DNA from: Lelliottia nimipressuralis
GTDB taxonomy: Bacteria > Pseudomonadota > Gammaproteobacteria > Enterobacterales > Enterobacteriaceae
DNA length: 51,275 bases
NCBI RefSeq assembly: GCF_004402045.1
Contig: NZ_SOMG01000026.1
Coordinates: forward strand, 1 to 51,275
Reading direction: 5' to 3'
The position numbers and the translations under genes were made by a program. This document shows, one piece after another, positions 8,857 to 20,003 of this stretch. Within the stretch, counting starts at the first letter, position 1, and every line of letters begins with the position of its first letter. The notes beneath the pieces were generated by a model. The model ran no database searches, was not told the DNA's origin, and was given only the letters and a program-made list of their open reading frames with translations.

Positions 8857-9957
8857 TTACTGACTAAACGGCGACGCTGCCGGCACGCGGGCCTGCGATA
8901 CCGCCAGCCCCAGCTGCCACACCGCCATTGCGTAGTGGGTGCTGTGGTTATAACGGGTGATGGTGTAGAAGTTCGGCATGCCGTACCAGTACTGATAGCC
9001 GGTTCCTACGTCCAGACGCAGCAGGCTCACCTGATCAACATTGCCCAGCGGCTGGGTTGGCGTTAAGCCCGCCGCCGTCAGCTGTGCGACGCTGTACTTA
9101 GTTTTGAAGCCGTTATCCAGACCAAACGCCTCGCCGTTAGCCTGCACCGCCACCTGTCCGCCCGGCGTCCAGCCGTGCGCTTTAAAGTAGTTTGCCACGC
9201 TGCCGATGGCATCCACCGGATCCCACAGGTTGATATGACCATCCCCGTTAAAGTCGACGGCATATTCTTTATAGGAGGACGGCATAAACTGGCCGTAGCC
9301 CATCGCACCGGCAAACGACCCTTTCAGATCGAGCGGGTCGTCCTGTTCGCTTCGCGCCATCAGCAGGAAGGTTTCCAGCTCGGAAGAGAAATACTCCGCA
9401 CGGCGTGGATAGTTAAAGGAGAGCGTCGCCAGCGCGTCAAGGATGCGGGTTTTCCCCATCACGCGGCCCCAGCGGGTTTCCACGCCGATAATCCCGACGA
9501 TGATTTCCGGCGGTACGCCGTACACCTGCCACGCGCGGTTAAGCGCATCTTCATACTGATTCCAGAACGCCACGCCGTTTTGCACGTTGTCCGGGGTAAT
9601 AAACTGTTTGCGATAGCGCAGCCACGCACCGTTCGGCCCGCTCGGCACCTGAGCCGTCGGCGCCTGCCTGTCCATCAGGCGCAACACGTAGTCCAGACGC
9701 TTGGCCTGCGACAAAATTTCGTGCAACTGCTGTCTGTCAAAGCCGTGTTTGCTCACCATTTTATCGATGAACTGCTCGGCCGCCGGGTTATTGGCGAAGT
9801 CGCCGCCCATCTGCATCATATTGTGCTGCGGCTCCAGCAGGAATCCCCCGGAAGGCGCGCCCGCCGTTTGCTGAACGGCTTCGGTCTTAGGTTTGCTACT
9901 ACAGGCAGACAGCAGAATAAGCGCAGGCAACAGCGCTGCATAACGACGCTTGAACAT
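8857..9957 (-). CDS. mltB: Membrane-bound lytic murein transglycosylase B
   Basis: A 366-residue outer-membrane lipoprotein that cleaves the MurNAc-GlcNAc bond of peptidoglycan, forming 1,6-anhydro ends. A lipoprotein signal ends in LLSAC (Cys19). The catalytic Glu lies in GVETRWGRVMGKTRILDAL, followed by the family segments GSFAGAMGYGQFMPSS and DFNGDGHINLWDP. I start at MFKRRY (9957) because it gives the lipobox at the usual position; the frame is open further upstream without support. Same order as E. coli except that the zinc cassette separates it from pncC. Confidence 0.97.
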   Translation of the reverse strand: MFKRRYAALLPALILLSACSSKPKTEAVQQTAGAPSGGFLLEPQHNMMQMGGDFANNPAAEQFIDKMVSKHGFDRQQLHEILSQAKRLDYVLRLMDRQAPTAQVPSGPNGAWLRYRKQFITPDNVQNGVAFWNQYEDALNRAWQVYGVPPEIIVGIIGVETRWGRVMGKTRILDALATLSFNYPRRAEYFSSELETFLLMARSEQDDPLDLKGSFAGAMGYGQFMPSSYKEYAVDFNGDGHINLWDPVDAIGSVANYFKAHGWTPGGQVAVQANGEAFGLDNGFKTKYSVAQLTAAGLTPTQPLGNVDQVSLLRLDVGTGYQYWYGMPNFYTITRYNHSTHYAMAVWQLGLAVSQARVPAASPFSQ

Positions 9958-10091
9958 GAGACATCCATTTAACGGGTTCGATAAGAACCCAGTATGGTAA
10001 AGCATCCGCAACACCTCAAGGAAGCGGTACGCACCTACCCAACGCAAATCCGCCCTTTTTTCCACCGAAAACCATTCACCCCATCAATAAA

Positions 10092-10157
10092 CTTTCAAAA
10101 TAATCCATTTTTCTTTCATTGTGAGATCTAACTAACACTTTAAAACCTTTCAAAGTG
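10092..10157 (+). promoter_or_regulatory. Upstream region of the srl operon with repeated motifs
   Basis: The 253-base gap between divergent mltB and srlA has no gene. It contains two direct copies of CTTTCAAA (10092-10099 and 10147-10154), an inverted pair CACTTT/AAAGTG (10136-10141, 10152-10157), and a single CRP half site TGTGA (10120-10124). These are candidates for SrlR and CRP binding; none is a full consensus match. The srlA start has a clear GGAGAG site. Confidence 0.35.
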
Positions 10158-10168
10158 ATTATTATTAA

Positions 10169-11730
<1,562 letters not shown>

Positions 11731-11742
11731 GAGGTTCCAGCC

Positions 11743-12105
11743 ATGACCGTGATTTACCAGACCACCATTACCCGCATCGGCCAGAGCGCCGCCGACGCGC
11801 TGAGCGACCAGATGCTGATCACCTTCCGGGAAGGCGCCCCGGCGGATATTGAAGAGTTTTGTTTTATCCACTGCCACGGCGAGCTGAAAGGCGAGCTGAA
11901 GGCCGGTAGCCAGCTGGAGCTGGGCGAGGCGCGCTATGCCGTGACCGCCGTTGGCGACGTGGCCGAGCAAAACCTGCGCGAGCTGGGCCATATCACCCTG
12001 CGTTTTGACGGCCAGCCGCAGGCGGAGTATCCCGGTACGGTTCACGTGGCGGGCCCGGTTCCGCAGGCTGTCATCCCAGGCTGCACGTTAAAATTTGTTG
12101 CGTAA
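11743..12105 (+). CDS. srlB: Glucitol/sorbitol PTS, EIIA component
   Basis: A 120-residue cytoplasmic EIIA (123 in E. coli; the last few residues are missing). It takes phosphate from HPr and gives it to SrlE. The probable phospho-His is His43 in FCFIHCHGEL. GAGG-type site upstream of the ATG. Third gene of the sorbitol operon. Confidence 0.97.
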   Translation: MTVIYQTTITRIGQSAADALSDQMLITFREGAPADIEEFCFIHCHGELKGELKAGSQLELGEARYAVTAVGDVAEQNLRELGHITLRFDGQPQAEYPGTVHVAGPVPQAVIPGCTLKFVA

Positions 12106-12120
12106 TTTAAGGAGAATCAC

Positions 12121-12900
12121 ATGAGTCAGGTTGCCGTTGTCATTGGTGGGGGACAAACCTTAGGCGAGTTCCTCTGCCGTGGGCTTGCCGCAGAGGGTTA
12201 CCGCGTGGCGGTAGTGGACATTCAAAGTGAAAAAGCCGCCCGCGTGGCGGATACCATCAACACCGAGTTTGGTGAAGGGATGGCGTACGGCTTTGGTGCC
12301 GACGCCACCAGCGAGCAGAGCGTGATGGCGTTGGCTCGCGGCGTGGACGAAATTTTTGGACGTACCGACCTGCTGGTCTACAGCGCGGGAATTGCGAAAG
12401 CGGCCTTTATCAGCGATTTCGAGCTGGGGGATTTTGACCGCTCGCTGCAGGTGAACCTGGTGGGCTATTTCCTCTGCGCCCGCGAGTTTTCCCGTCTGAT
12501 GATCCGCGACGGCATTCAGGGGCGCATCATTCAGATCAATTCAAAATCAGGGAAGGTAGGCAGCAAGCACAACTCCGGCTACAGCGCGGCAAAGTTTGGC
12601 GGCGTGGGGCTGACGCAGTCTCTGGCGCTGGATCTGGCTGAATACGGCATTACCGTTCACTCGCTGATGCTGGGCAACCTGCTGAAATCGCCGATGTTCC
12701 AGTCTCTGCTGCCGCAGTACGCCACCAAGCTTGGCATCAAAGCAGAAGAGGTGGAGCAGTACTACATCGATAAAGTGCCGCTGAAGCGCGGGTGCGACTA
12801 TCAGGACGTGCTGAACATGCTGCTGTTTTACGCCAGCCCGAAAGCCTCGTACTGCACCGGGCAGTCGATTAACGTCACCGGCGGGCAGGTGATGTTCTGA
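12121..12900 (+). CDS. srlD: Sorbitol-6-phosphate 2-dehydrogenase
   Basis: A 259-residue short-chain dehydrogenase, the same length as in E. coli. It oxidises sorbitol 6-phosphate to fructose 6-phosphate with NAD. A Rossmann loop VVIGGGQTLG is at the N-terminus and the catalytic YSAAK motif is near residue 154. AAGGAG precedes the start. It joins PTS uptake to glycolysis. Confidence 0.98.
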   Translation: MSQVAVVIGGGQTLGEFLCRGLAAEGYRVAVVDIQSEKAARVADTINTEFGEGMAYGFGADATSEQSVMALARGVDEIFGRTDLLVYSAGIAKAAFISDFELGDFDRSLQVNLVGYFLCAREFSRLMIRDGIQGRIIQINSKSGKVGSKHNSGYSAAKFGGVGLTQSLALDLAEYGITVHSLMLGNLLKSPMFQSLLPQYATKLGIKAEEVEQYYIDKVPLKRGCDYQDVLNMLLFYASPKASYCTGQSINVTGGQVMF

Positions 12901-12907
12901 GTTCATT

Positions 12908-12976
12908 CCCCGGTGGCGCTGCGCTTACCGGGGCTACAATCCCCGTAGGCCGGGTAAGGCGCAGCCGCCACCCGGC
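12908..12976. repeat. REP pair (BIME) between srlD and gutM
   Basis: Two REP-like units in inverted orientation: GGTGGCGCTGCGCTTACCGG on the left (12908-12938) and GTAGGCCGGGTAAGGCGCAG on the right (12945-12976). They fill the gap between srlD and gutM and may stabilise the upstream srl message. Confidence 0.85.
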
Positions 12977-12991
12977 AGTTAAGGAGCCGAT

Positions 12992-13351
12992 ATGGTAACC
13001 GCACTCATCACCGTCGCCGCCCTCGCCTGGATCTGCCAGATGGCGTTTGGCGGCTGGCAGATCCACCAGTTTAACCGCGCGTTTGACGCCCTCTGCCAGA
13101 AAGGCCGCGTGGGCGTCGGACGTTCCGGCGGACGCTTCAAACCGCGGGTCGTCGTTGCTGTTGCGCTGGATGAAAACAATAACGTCTGCGATTCCCTGAT
13201 CATGCGCGGCATGACCGTCTTCGCCAGACCGGTGAAAATCCAGGCAATCAAAGGCATTTCGTTGCAGGAATTGCGGCCTGATGTGATCTTTCCCCATGAT
13301 CTACTCTGTCAGAATGCACTATCATTAGCGCTTAATCTGAAACATGGATAA
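12992..13351 (+). CDS. gutM: Sorbitol operon activator GutM
   Basis: A 119-residue protein, the same length as E. coli SrlM/GutM. A hydrophobic N-terminal helix (ALITVAALAWICQMAFGGW) is followed by a soluble part. It is known as an activator of the glucitol operon, but the mechanism is not clear. AAGGAG lies before the ATG. Separated from srlD by a REP pair. Confidence 0.96.
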   Translation: MVTALITVAALAWICQMAFGGWQIHQFNRAFDALCQKGRVGVGRSGGRFKPRVVVAVALDENNNVCDSLIMRGMTVFARPVKIQAIKGISLQELRPDVIFPHDLLCQNALSLALNLKHG

Positions 13352-13373
13352 TTTCGTTGTGAAAGCTATAGAC

Positions 13374-13395
13374 TTGCGAAATTATCATTTCGCAA
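13374..13395 (+). promoter_or_regulatory. 22-base perfect palindrome upstream of srlR
   Basis: Arms TTGCGAAAT (13374-13382) and ATTTCGCAA (13387-13395) with a 4-base centre TATC, ending 19 bases before the srlR ATG. It could be an operator inside the operon or an mRNA hairpin shaping srlR translation. No T run follows, so it is not a standard terminator. I saw no equal copy upstream of srlA. Confidence 0.6.
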
Positions 13396-13414
13396 CCTAA
13401 GGAACGAAGCGCCT

Positions 13415-14188
13415 ATGAAACCTCGTCAGCGGCAGGCGGCCATTCTCGAGCATCTGCAAAAGCAGGGAAAATGCTCGGTAGAGGATCTGGCCCACTACTT
13501 TGACACCACCGGCACGACAATACGCAAGGACCTGGTATTGCTCGAAAACTCTGGCGCCGTTATTCGAACCTACGGCGGCGTGGTGCTCAATAAGGACGAA
13601 GCGGACCCGCCTATCGATCACAAAACGCTGATCAACACCCACCAGAAGGCGCTGATCGCCGAAGCGGCGGTGAAATTTATCCACGATGGCGACTCCATTA
13701 TCCTCGACGCTGGCAGCACCGTCCTGCAGATGATCCCCCTGCTCAACCGCTTTAATAACATCACGGTGATGACCAACAGCCTGCACATCGTCAACGCCCT
13801 GTCGGAATTCGACAGCGAGCAAACTATCCTGATGCCCGGCGGCACCTTCCGTAAAAAATCCGCGTCGTTTCACGGTCAGCTGGCCGAGAACGCCTTTGAC
13901 CACTTTAGCTTTGATAAACTGTTTATGGGCACCGACGGCATCGACCTGAGCGCGGGCGTCACCACCTTCAACGAGGTGTTCAGCGTCAGTAAAGCGATGT
14001 GCAACGCCGCGCGGGAAGTGATCCTGATGGCAGACTCCTCGAAGTTTGGCCGCAAAAGCCCCAACATTGTCTGTAGCCTGGAAAGCGTCGACAAACTGAT
14101 TACCGACGCGGGTATCGACCCGGCGTTCAAAAAAGCGCTGGAAGAGAAAGGCATCGACGTGATCGTAACCGGAGAGAGAGATGAGTGA
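13415..14188 (+). CDS. srlR: Sorbitol operon repressor SrlR
   Basis: A 257-residue DeoR-family repressor, the same length as in E. coli. The N-terminal winged helix-turn-helix spans about residues 1-57 ([15 protein letters not shown] ... [14 protein letters not shown]). The C-terminal sugar-phosphate-binding domain follows ([16 protein letters not shown]). It represses srlA transcription until sorbitol (phosphate) is present. AAGGAACG precedes the start. Its end overlaps gutQ by 8 bases. Confidence 0.98.
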   Translation: MKPRQRQAAILEHLQKQGKCSVEDLAHYFDTTGTTIRKDLVLLENSGAVIRTYGGVVLNKDEADPPIDHKTLINTHQKALIAEAAVKFIHDGDSIILDAGSTVLQMIPLLNRFNNITVMTNSLHIVNALSEFDSEQTILMPGGTFRKKSASFHGQLAENAFDHFSFDKLFMGTDGIDLSAGVTTFNEVFSVSKAMCNAAREVILMADSSKFGRKSPNIVCSLESVDKLITDAGIDPAFKKALEEKGIDVIVTGERDE

Positions 14189-15146
14189 TTTTCTGTTAGA
14201 AACGGGCCGCCAGACGCTGATGCTGGAGCTGCAGGAAGCCAGCCGCCTGCCGGAACGTCTGGGCGAGGATTTTGTCCGCGCCGCCAACACCATTATCCAC
14301 TGCGAGGGTAAAGTGATTGTGGCGGGCATCGGGAAATCCGGCCATATCGGCAAAAAGATTGCCGCGACGCTGGCCAGCACCGGGACGCCCGCTTTCTTCG
14401 TGCATCCGGCAGAAGCGCTGCACGGCGATCTGGGGATGATCGAAAGCCGCGACGTGATGCTGTTTATCTCCTACTCCGGTTCGGCTAAAGAGCTGGATCT
14501 CATTATTCCACGTCTGCAGGAAAAGTCGGTCGCTCTGCTGGCGATGACCGGGAAGTCCCGCTCGCCCCTTGCGCTGGCCGCCAAAGCGACGCTGGATATT
14601 TCCGTTGAGCGCGAAGCCTGTCCGATGCACCTCGCCCCCACCTCCAGCACCGTCAACACGCTGATGATGGGCGACGCGCTGGCGATGGCGGTGATGCAGG
14701 CGCGCGGCTTTAACGAAGAAGATTTTGCCCGTTCGCATCCGGCCGGAGCGCTTGGGGCACGCCTGCTCAATAGGGTTCACCACCTGATGCGAACTGACGA
14801 TGCCATTCCGCAGGTCAAACTCGATACCAGCGTCATGGACGCGATGCTGGAGCTCAGCCGCACCGGCCTGGGCCTGGTGGCGGTATGTGACAATGACGGC
14901 TTCGTGAAGGGCGTCTTTACCGATGGAGACCTCCGCCGCTGGCTGGTGGGCGGCGGCAGGCTGGAAGCGCGGGTTTCGGAAGCGATGACCCAGGGCGGGC
15001 TGACGCTGAGCGCCGAGAGCCGCGCCATTGAGGCCAAAGAGGTGCTGATGAAGCGCAAGATCACCGCCGCGCCGGTGGTGGATGACACCGGCAGGCTGTG
15101 CGGTGCCATTAACCTGCAGGATTTCTACCAGGCCGGGATTATCTAA
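14181..15146 (+). CDS. gutQ: Arabinose-5-phosphate isomerase GutQ
   Basis: A 321-residue paralog of KdsD that interconverts ribulose 5-phosphate and arabinose 5-phosphate, a precursor of Kdo. An N-terminal SIS domain ([25 protein letters not shown]) is followed by two CBS domains from about residue 200. Last gene of the sorbitol operon, overlapping srlR. Its TAA at 15144-15146 overlaps the norR stop on the other strand. Confidence 0.98.
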   Translation: MSDFLLETGRQTLMLELQEASRLPERLGEDFVRAANTIIHCEGKVIVAGIGKSGHIGKKIAATLASTGTPAFFVHPAEALHGDLGMIESRDVMLFISYSGSAKELDLIIPRLQEKSVALLAMTGKSRSPLALAAKATLDISVEREACPMHLAPTSSTVNTLMMGDALAMAVMQARGFNEEDFARSHPAGALGARLLNRVHHLMRTDDAIPQVKLDTSVMDAMLELSRTGLGLVAVCDNDGFVKGVFTDGDLRRWLVGGGRLEARVSEAMTQGGLTLSAESRAIEAKEVLMKRKITAAPVVDDTGRLCGAINLQDFYQAGII

Positions 15147-16657
15147 CCCTTCAGTCCGAGACGCTTCGCCAGCCGGTGCAGGTTGGCGACGTCCATCTCC
15201 AGCGCCCGCGCGCACGCCGCCCAGCTGCGGTTGTTCTGCTCCAGCGCGCGGGTAATCATTTGGCGCTGGAACGCTTCCGTCGCCTCGCGCAGGTTCTCAT
15301 TTACACTCTCTGGCACACGCTGGGCCACCGTCTGTACGGCGTCATCGTGCAACGCAAAATGACGCGCGTGGATCACCACCTCATCACCCGAACGCGCCGC
15401 CCGCGCCAGCACCACCGCACGGTGAAACGCATGCTCCAGCTCGCGCACGTTGCCCGGCCAGCCGTAGCTCAGAAGATGCGCTCTCGCCCCCGGGCTTAGC
15501 ACCACGCGAGACAACCCCATCCTTAGACGGCACTGCTCGCAGAAAAAGCCCGCCAGCAGCAGCACGTCGTCCCCGCGTTCGCGCAGCGGCGGCACGGTTA
15601 GCGGGAACACGCTCAGGCGGTGGAACAGGTCAGCGCGGAAGTTCCCGGCCAGCACCGCTTCACGCAGGTCGCGGTTCGTCGCCGCCAGCACGCGCACGTC
15701 CACTCTGTGGCTGCGGTCATCCCCCACGCGCTGGATATCGCCGTACTGCAACACGCGCAGGAGTTTGGCCTGTAACGACAGGGAGAGCTCACCAATTTCA
15801 TCCAGAAATAGCGTGCCGTTATCAGCCATTTCAAACTTGCCGCTGCGGTTGCTGATGGCCCCGGTAAACGCCCCTTTGACGTGACCAAACAGCTCGCTTT
15901 CCGCCACGCTCTCCGGCAGCGCGGCGCAGTTGAGGTACACCAGCGGGTTCACCGCGCGCGGCGAGGCTTCGTGAATGGATTTCGCCACCAGCTCTTTACC
16001 GGTACCCGTTTCCCCGAAGATCAGCACGTTCAAATCGGAGGCGGCGACAATCTCAATCTCCTTTTTGAGCTGCGTCATGCCCGGCGAAAGGCCGATCATC
16101 TCCGTGTGCGCCACCTGCTCAAACGCCGCCGGGCTGCCGGGAAGAATGTTCTGGCTCTCAAGCTGTTCAATCAGCAGGGCGTTGTTCAGCGCCCCGGCGG
16201 CCAGCGCGGCAATCAGGCGCAGCTCTTCGTCGCTGAAGGTATCGAACTGGTCCGGCGACATACCGTCGAGCGTCAGTGCCCCAATCAGGTTTTGCCCGGC
16301 AAACAGCGGCAGGCCGATGCAGGCGTGCACCTTCAGGCTCTCCTGGCCTGGAATGAGGCCGTCGTACGGGTCGGGCAGATCGCTGTCCGCCGGGAAACGC
16401 ACCACGTCACCCGCCCGGGCGATGGTCTCCAGCCGCGGATGACCTTCAAGAGTAAAACGCCGCCCGAGAACGTCCCTGGACAGCCCGTCGATAGCCAGCG
16501 GAATAAACTGCCGCCCCTCGTAGCGCAGCAGCGCCGAGGCATCGCACGCCAGCACGTGGCGCAGCGTGGAGATCAGCCGCTGAAAGCGGTCCTGATGCCC
16601 AATACCGGTTTGCAGTTCAATGGCGATCTTCGCCAGCACCTCTACGGAAAAGCTCAT
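15143..16657 (-). CDS. norR: Nitric oxide-responsive activator NorR
   Basis: A 504-residue sigma-54 enhancer-binding protein, the same length as E. coli NorR. The N-terminal GAF domain (about 1-170) holds the iron that senses NO. The AAA+ domain has Walker A GETGTGKE and the sigma-54 contact loop GAFTGA, and a Fis-type helix-turn-helix ends the protein. I start at MSFSVEVL (16657), which matches the known N-terminus; the frame is open to 16732 but would run through NorR sites. Divergent from norVW. Confidence 0.98.
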   Translation of the reverse strand: MSFSVEVLAKIAIELQTGIGHQDRFQRLISTLRHVLACDASALLRYEGRQFIPLAIDGLSRDVLGRRFTLEGHPRLETIARAGDVVRFPADSDLPDPYDGLIPGQESLKVHACIGLPLFAGQNLIGALTLDGMSPDQFDTFSDEELRLIAALAAGALNNALLIEQLESQNILPGSPAAFEQVAHTEMIGLSPGMTQLKKEIEIVAASDLNVLIFGETGTGKELVAKSIHEASPRAVNPLVYLNCAALPESVAESELFGHVKGAFTGAISNRSGKFEMADNGTLFLDEIGELSLSLQAKLLRVLQYGDIQRVGDDRSHRVDVRVLAATNRDLREAVLAGNFRADLFHRLSVFPLTVPPLRERGDDVLLLAGFFCEQCRLRMGLSRVVLSPGARAHLLSYGWPGNVRELEHAFHRAVVLARAARSGDEVVIHARHFALHDDAVQTVAQRVPESVNENLREATEAFQRQMITRALEQNNRSWAACARALEMDVANLHRLAKRLGLKG

Positions 16658-16669
16658 GTCTACCTCGCT

Positions 16670-16725
16670 GTCATTTTGACAATCCATATTGTCATATTGA
16701 CCGCAATCTTGATAGTCATAATGAC
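16670..16725. promoter_or_regulatory. Three NorR enhancer sites
   Basis: Three copies of GTCA-NNN-TGAC lie at 16670-16680, 16691-16701 and 16715-16725, matching the known GT-N7-AC NorR motif and the count of three sites seen in E. coli. They lie about 55-110 bases upstream of the norV sigma-54 promoter and directly upstream of norR, so NorR probably also controls its own gene. Confidence 0.95.
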
Positions 16726-16778
16726 TACCCATTAAGAGTCATGAAAATAATAACCTATTAAAATCAATAGAATAAAAG

Positions 16779-16795
16779 TTGGCACGCAACTTGAT
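16779..16795 (+). promoter_or_regulatory. Sigma-54 promoter of norVW
   Basis: TTGGCAC at the -24 position, then TTGAT at -12, with GG and GA separated by 10 bases. The -12 element has GA in place of the usual GC. It lies 50 bases before norV and downstream of three NorR sites, which supports the assignment. Confidence 0.85.
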
Positions 16796-16844
16796 ATAAG
16801 CAAGCCATCTTATTTGAAAAACGCGATATTACGCTGAGGTTGCT

Positions 16845-18278
16845 ATGTCTATTCTGGTTAAAAATAACATTCATTGGGTGGGGCAACGTGACTGGGAAGT
16901 GCGCGATTTCCACGGGACGGAGTACAAAACGCTGCGCGGCAGCAGCTACAACAGCTATCTCATCCGGGAAGGTAAAAACGTGCTGATCGATACCGTCGAT
17001 CACAAATTCAGCCGCGAGTTCGTGCAGAACCTGCGCAGCGAAATCGATCTCGACGCCATCGACTACATCATCATCAACCACGCGGAAGAGGACCACGCCG
17101 GCGCGCTGACCGAGCTGATGTCTTACATTCCGAACACCCCGATCTACTGCACCACCAACGCTATCGACTCGATCAACGGTCACCACCACCATCCTGAGTG
17201 GAATTTCCACACCGTGAAAACCGGTGACACCCTGGATATCGGTAACGGCAAACAGCTGATCTTCGTAGAAACCCCGATGCTGCACTGGCCGGACAGCATG
17301 ATGACCTACATGACCGGCGACGCGGTGCTGTTCAGCAACGACGCCTTCGGCCAGCACTACTGTGACGAGCGCCTGTTCAACGACGAAGTGGATCAGACCG
17401 AACTGTTCGAGCAGTGCCAGCGCTACTACGCCAACATCCTGACCCCGTTCAGCCGTCTGGTCACGCCAAAAATCACCGAGATCCTCGGCTTTAACCTGCC
17501 GGTGGATATGATTGCCACCTCCCACGGCGTGGTGTGGCGTGAAAACCCAACCCAGATTGTGGAGCTGTACCTGAAATGGGCGGCGGATTATCAGGAAGAC
17601 CGCATCACGATTTTCTACGACACCATGTCCAACAACACCCGCATGATGGCGGACGCCATTGCACAGGGCATTAACGAGGTGGATCCGAACGTGGCGGTGA
17701 AGATCTTCAACGTGGCGCGCAGCGATAAAAACGACATCCTCACTAACGTCTTCCGCTCTAAAGGCGTGCTGGTGGGTACCTCCACCATGAACAACGTAAT
17801 GATGCCGAAAATTGCCGGCCTTGTGGAAGAGATGACCGGCCTGCGCTTTCGTAACAAACGCGCCAGCGCCTTTGGCTCCCACGGCTGGAGCGGCGGCGCG
17901 GTAGACCGTCTCTCCACCCGTTTACAGGATGCGGGCTTTGAGATGTCCATGAGCCTGAAGGCCAAGTGGCGCCCGGATATCGATGCCCTGGAGATCTGCC
18001 GCCAGCACGGCCGCGATATTGCCCGACAGTGGGCGCTCGCACCGCTTCCACAAGCTGCGAAACCGACCGAACAGCAGGAGGCCTGTGCCGCGGCCGCCGA
18101 TCTCGGCCCACGCATGCAGTGCAGCGTCTGCCAGTGGATCTACGATCCAGAGCTGGGCGAGCCGCTGCAGGACGTCGCACCGGGCACGCCGTGGAGTGAC
18201 GTGCCGGACAACTTCCTCTGCCCGGAATGCTCCCTCGGTAAAGACGTCTTTGATGAACTGGGTACGGAGGCAAAATGA
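16845..18278 (+). CDS. norV: Anaerobic nitric oxide reductase flavorubredoxin
   Basis: A 477-residue cytoplasmic enzyme (479 in E. coli) that reduces NO to N2O without oxygen. The N-terminal metallo-beta-lactamase-like domain holds the di-iron ligands His79, Glu81, Asp83 and His84 (HAEEDHAG). A flavodoxin domain (about 250-400) and a C-terminal rubredoxin domain follow ([10 protein letters not shown] and CPECSLGKD). Electrons come from NorW. NorR and sigma-54 control; overlaps norW by 4 bases. Confidence 0.98.
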   Translation: MSILVKNNIHWVGQRDWEVRDFHGTEYKTLRGSSYNSYLIREGKNVLIDTVDHKFSREFVQNLRSEIDLDAIDYIIINHAEEDHAGALTELMSYIPNTPIYCTTNAIDSINGHHHHPEWNFHTVKTGDTLDIGNGKQLIFVETPMLHWPDSMMTYMTGDAVLFSNDAFGQHYCDERLFNDEVDQTELFEQCQRYYANILTPFSRLVTPKITEILGFNLPVDMIATSHGVVWRENPTQIVELYLKWAADYQEDRITIFYDTMSNNTRMMADAIAQGINEVDPNVAVKIFNVARSDKNDILTNVFRSKGVLVGTSTMNNVMMPKIAGLVEEMTGLRFRNKRASAFGSHGWSGGAVDRLSTRLQDAGFEMSMSLKAKWRPDIDALEICRQHGRDIARQWALAPLPQAAKPTEQQEACAAAADLGPRMQCSVCQWIYDPELGEPLQDVAPGTPWSDVPDNFLCPECSLGKDVFDELGTEAK

Positions 18279-19408
18279 GCAACGGCATCGTCATCATCGG
18301 CTCGGGCTTTGCCGCCCGCCAGCTGGTGAAAAATATCCGTAAACAGGATGCTAACGTACCGCTGACGGTGATTGCCGCCGACAGCATGGATGAATACAAC
18401 AAGCCTGATTTAAGCCACGTCATCAGCCAGAATCAGCGCGCCGAAGACCTCACCCGCCAGACGGCGGGGGAGTTCGCGGAGCAGTTTAACCTGCGTCTGT
18501 TTCCGTACACCTGGGTCACCGAAATCGACGCCGATGCCCACGTAGTGAAAGCGAAAGAGAAAACCTGGCAGTACGACAAGCTGGTGCTGGCCACGGGGGC
18601 CTCTGCTTTCGTACCGCCGGTTGCAGGCCGCGAGCTGATGATCACGCTCAACAGCCAGCAGGAGTATCAGGCCAGCGAAACGGGGCTTCGCGACGCGAAG
18701 CGCGTAATGATTGTCGGCGGCGGCCTGATTGGCACCGAACTGGCGATGGATTTCTGCCGGGCAGGTAAAGCCGTTACCCTGGTTGACCACGCGGCGAGCA
18801 TTCTGTCGGCGCTGATGCCCGCAGAGGTTAGCAGCCGCTTACAGCATCGTTTGACCGACATGGGCGTCCATCTGCTGCTCAAATCGCAGCTGCAGGGCCT
18901 CACTAAAACCGAAGGCGGCATTCGCGCATCGCTTGACGGCGGCCGCAGCGTTGAGGTGGATGTCGTGGTTGCCGCGACGGGACTACGCCCGGAAACCGGG
19001 CTGGCTCACCGTGCCGGCGCGGAAACACAGCGCGGCGTGAAGGTAGATAGCTACCTGCAAACCACGCAGCCCGATGTTTACGCGTTAGGCGACTGCGCTG
19101 AAATTAACGGTCAGGTGCTGCCCTTTTTACAGCCAATTCAATTAAGTGCGATGTATCTGGCGAAAAACCTGCTCGGCGGCAGCGCGCCGCTGAAATTACC
19201 CGCCATGCTGGTTAAAGTCAAAACGCCGGAATTACCGCTGCATCTTGCCGGTGAAACACAGCGTCAGGATCTGAACTGGCAAATAACCCTCGAGCCAGAA
19301 GGAATGGTCGCGCGAGGCGCGGATAACGAGGGCCAGATGCGCGCCTTTGTCGTCAGTGAAGACCGGATGAAGGAGGCTTTCGCTCTGCTGAAATTGTTAC
19401 CTTCTTAA
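18275..19408 (+). CDS. norW: Nitric oxide reductase FlRd-NAD(+) reductase
   Basis: A 377-residue FAD-dependent NADH oxidoreductase, the same length as in E. coli. It passes electrons from NADH to the rubredoxin domain of NorV. FAD site [12 protein letters not shown] at the N-terminus, NADH site GGGLIGTEL near residue 147, and the second FAD segment [11 protein letters not shown]. Its ATG overlaps the norV stop (ATGA). A terminator follows at 19492-19517. Confidence 0.98.
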   Translation: MSNGIVIIGSGFAARQLVKNIRKQDANVPLTVIAADSMDEYNKPDLSHVISQNQRAEDLTRQTAGEFAEQFNLRLFPYTWVTEIDADAHVVKAKEKTWQYDKLVLATGASAFVPPVAGRELMITLNSQQEYQASETGLRDAKRVMIVGGGLIGTELAMDFCRAGKAVTLVDHAASILSALMPAEVSSRLQHRLTDMGVHLLLKSQLQGLTKTEGGIRASLDGGRSVEVDVVVAATGLRPETGLAHRAGAETQRGVKVDSYLQTTQPDVYALGDCAEINGQVLPFLQPIQLSAMYLAKNLLGGSAPLKLPAMLVKVKTPELPLHLAGETQRQDLNWQITLEPEGMVARGADNEGQMRAFVVSEDRMKEAFALLKLLPS

Positions 19409-19418
19409 CCCTCGCTTT

Positions 19419-19449
19419 GCCGGGTGACGCTTCGTTTACCGGGCCTACA
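19419..19449. repeat. Single REP-like unit after norW
   Basis: GCCGGGTGACGCTTCGTTTACC followed by GGGCCTAC resembles a degenerate REP unit of the same type as those at 12908 and 19847. It lies 11 bases past the norW stop. Confidence 0.6.
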
Positions 19450-19491
19450 GCACGGCCACGCTTACTTAACCTTTGGATTTTATTGTCCGCC

Positions 19492-19517
19492 GCCCCGCTG
19501 TCCCGGGGCTTTTTTTT
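19492..19517 (+). terminator. norVW terminator
   Basis: Stem GCCCCG/CGGGGC with a 6-base loop, followed by eight T (19510-19517). A clear intrinsic terminator about 85 bases downstream of norW. Confidence 0.92.
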
Positions 19518-19685
19518 GCGCATTCTATTCACCAAATAAATACAAAACAGATAAATCATCGCTATTCATCCCTAATTTATTATTTCCATTAATACTTAAA
19601 TGCGGAACAGCTGAAAAACATCACCCTGTTTTATTATTCGCATCCGGCTTACGCTGAAAAGGTATTAATCAGCCGGAGGCGAATC

Positions 19686-19844
19686 ATGGCGACTTTTAAT
19701 AAAGAACTCAATTATCTTTCTCGTTATTTTCAGCAAACGAAGAATGCGGAACATATTTTATTCCGCTGGCTTTATCTGAGCCCGGAAGCCCGCATTGAGC
19801 GTCTGCGCGAGTTGATAGAACCAGTAAGTAAACCTGAGCAGTAA
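19686..19844 (+). CDS. 52-residue small protein resembling SgrT
   Basis: The frame begins MATFNKELNYLSRYF and ends IEPVSKPEQ; GGAGG lies 7 bases before the ATG. By eye the part RYFQQT ... FRWLYL.PEARIERLRELIE lines up with E. coli SgrT (HYFTAT ... LRWLSVPQRLTMLEGLMQ): shared YF, T, RWL, P, R and L positions. SgrT is the small inhibitor of the glucose transporter PtsG encoded in the sgrS RNA. The next gene on the same strand encodes an SgrR-family regulator, the usual partner of sgrS/sgrT, which strengthens the link. The similarity is short and unscored, so function is inferred. A terminator isolates it from norW. Confidence 0.72.
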   Translation: MATFNKELNYLSRYFQQTKNAEHILFRWLYLSPEARIERLRELIEPVSKPEQ

Positions 19845-19846
19845 TT

Positions 19847-19914
19847 GCCGGGTGGCGCTACGCTTACCCTGCCTACAAAGCCCGTAGGCCCGCGCAAGCG
19901 TAGCGCTGCCGGGC
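19847..19914. repeat. REP pair (BIME) between the SgrT-like and SgrR-like genes
   Basis: Two inverted REP-like units, GCCGGGTGGCGCTACGCTTA on the left (19847-19876) and GTAGGCCCGCGCAAGCGTAG on the right (19884-19914), can fold into one long imperfect hairpin. It begins 3 bases after the stop of the small gene. No T run follows on the plus strand, so it is not a standard terminator. Confidence 0.88.
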
Positions 19915-20003
19915 AAAAAACCGGAACACTTTATTCATCCCGGCCTTATTTATTCCGCAAAAAGCCCTACACTCTCAGCATCTTTCTTTTTCGGTATGCC
20001 GCT

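Noticed and set aside
10120..10141. A full CRP site upstream of srlA
   Set aside because: Only the TGTGA half is present; the second half at the required 6-base spacing does not match TCACA.
13397..14380. A 327-codon open frame antisense to srlR and gutQ
   Set aside because: There is no ribosome-binding site or family similarity, and it covers two well-recognised genes.
19847..19914. The long hairpin read as an SgrS-type RNA terminator
   Set aside because: It is a REP pair like others in the window, and A residues rather than T residues follow on the plus strand.
19845..20003. N-terminal extension of the SgrR-like protein
   Set aside because: It would be translated out of a REP pair. The family helix-turn-helix begins right after the ATG at 20004.
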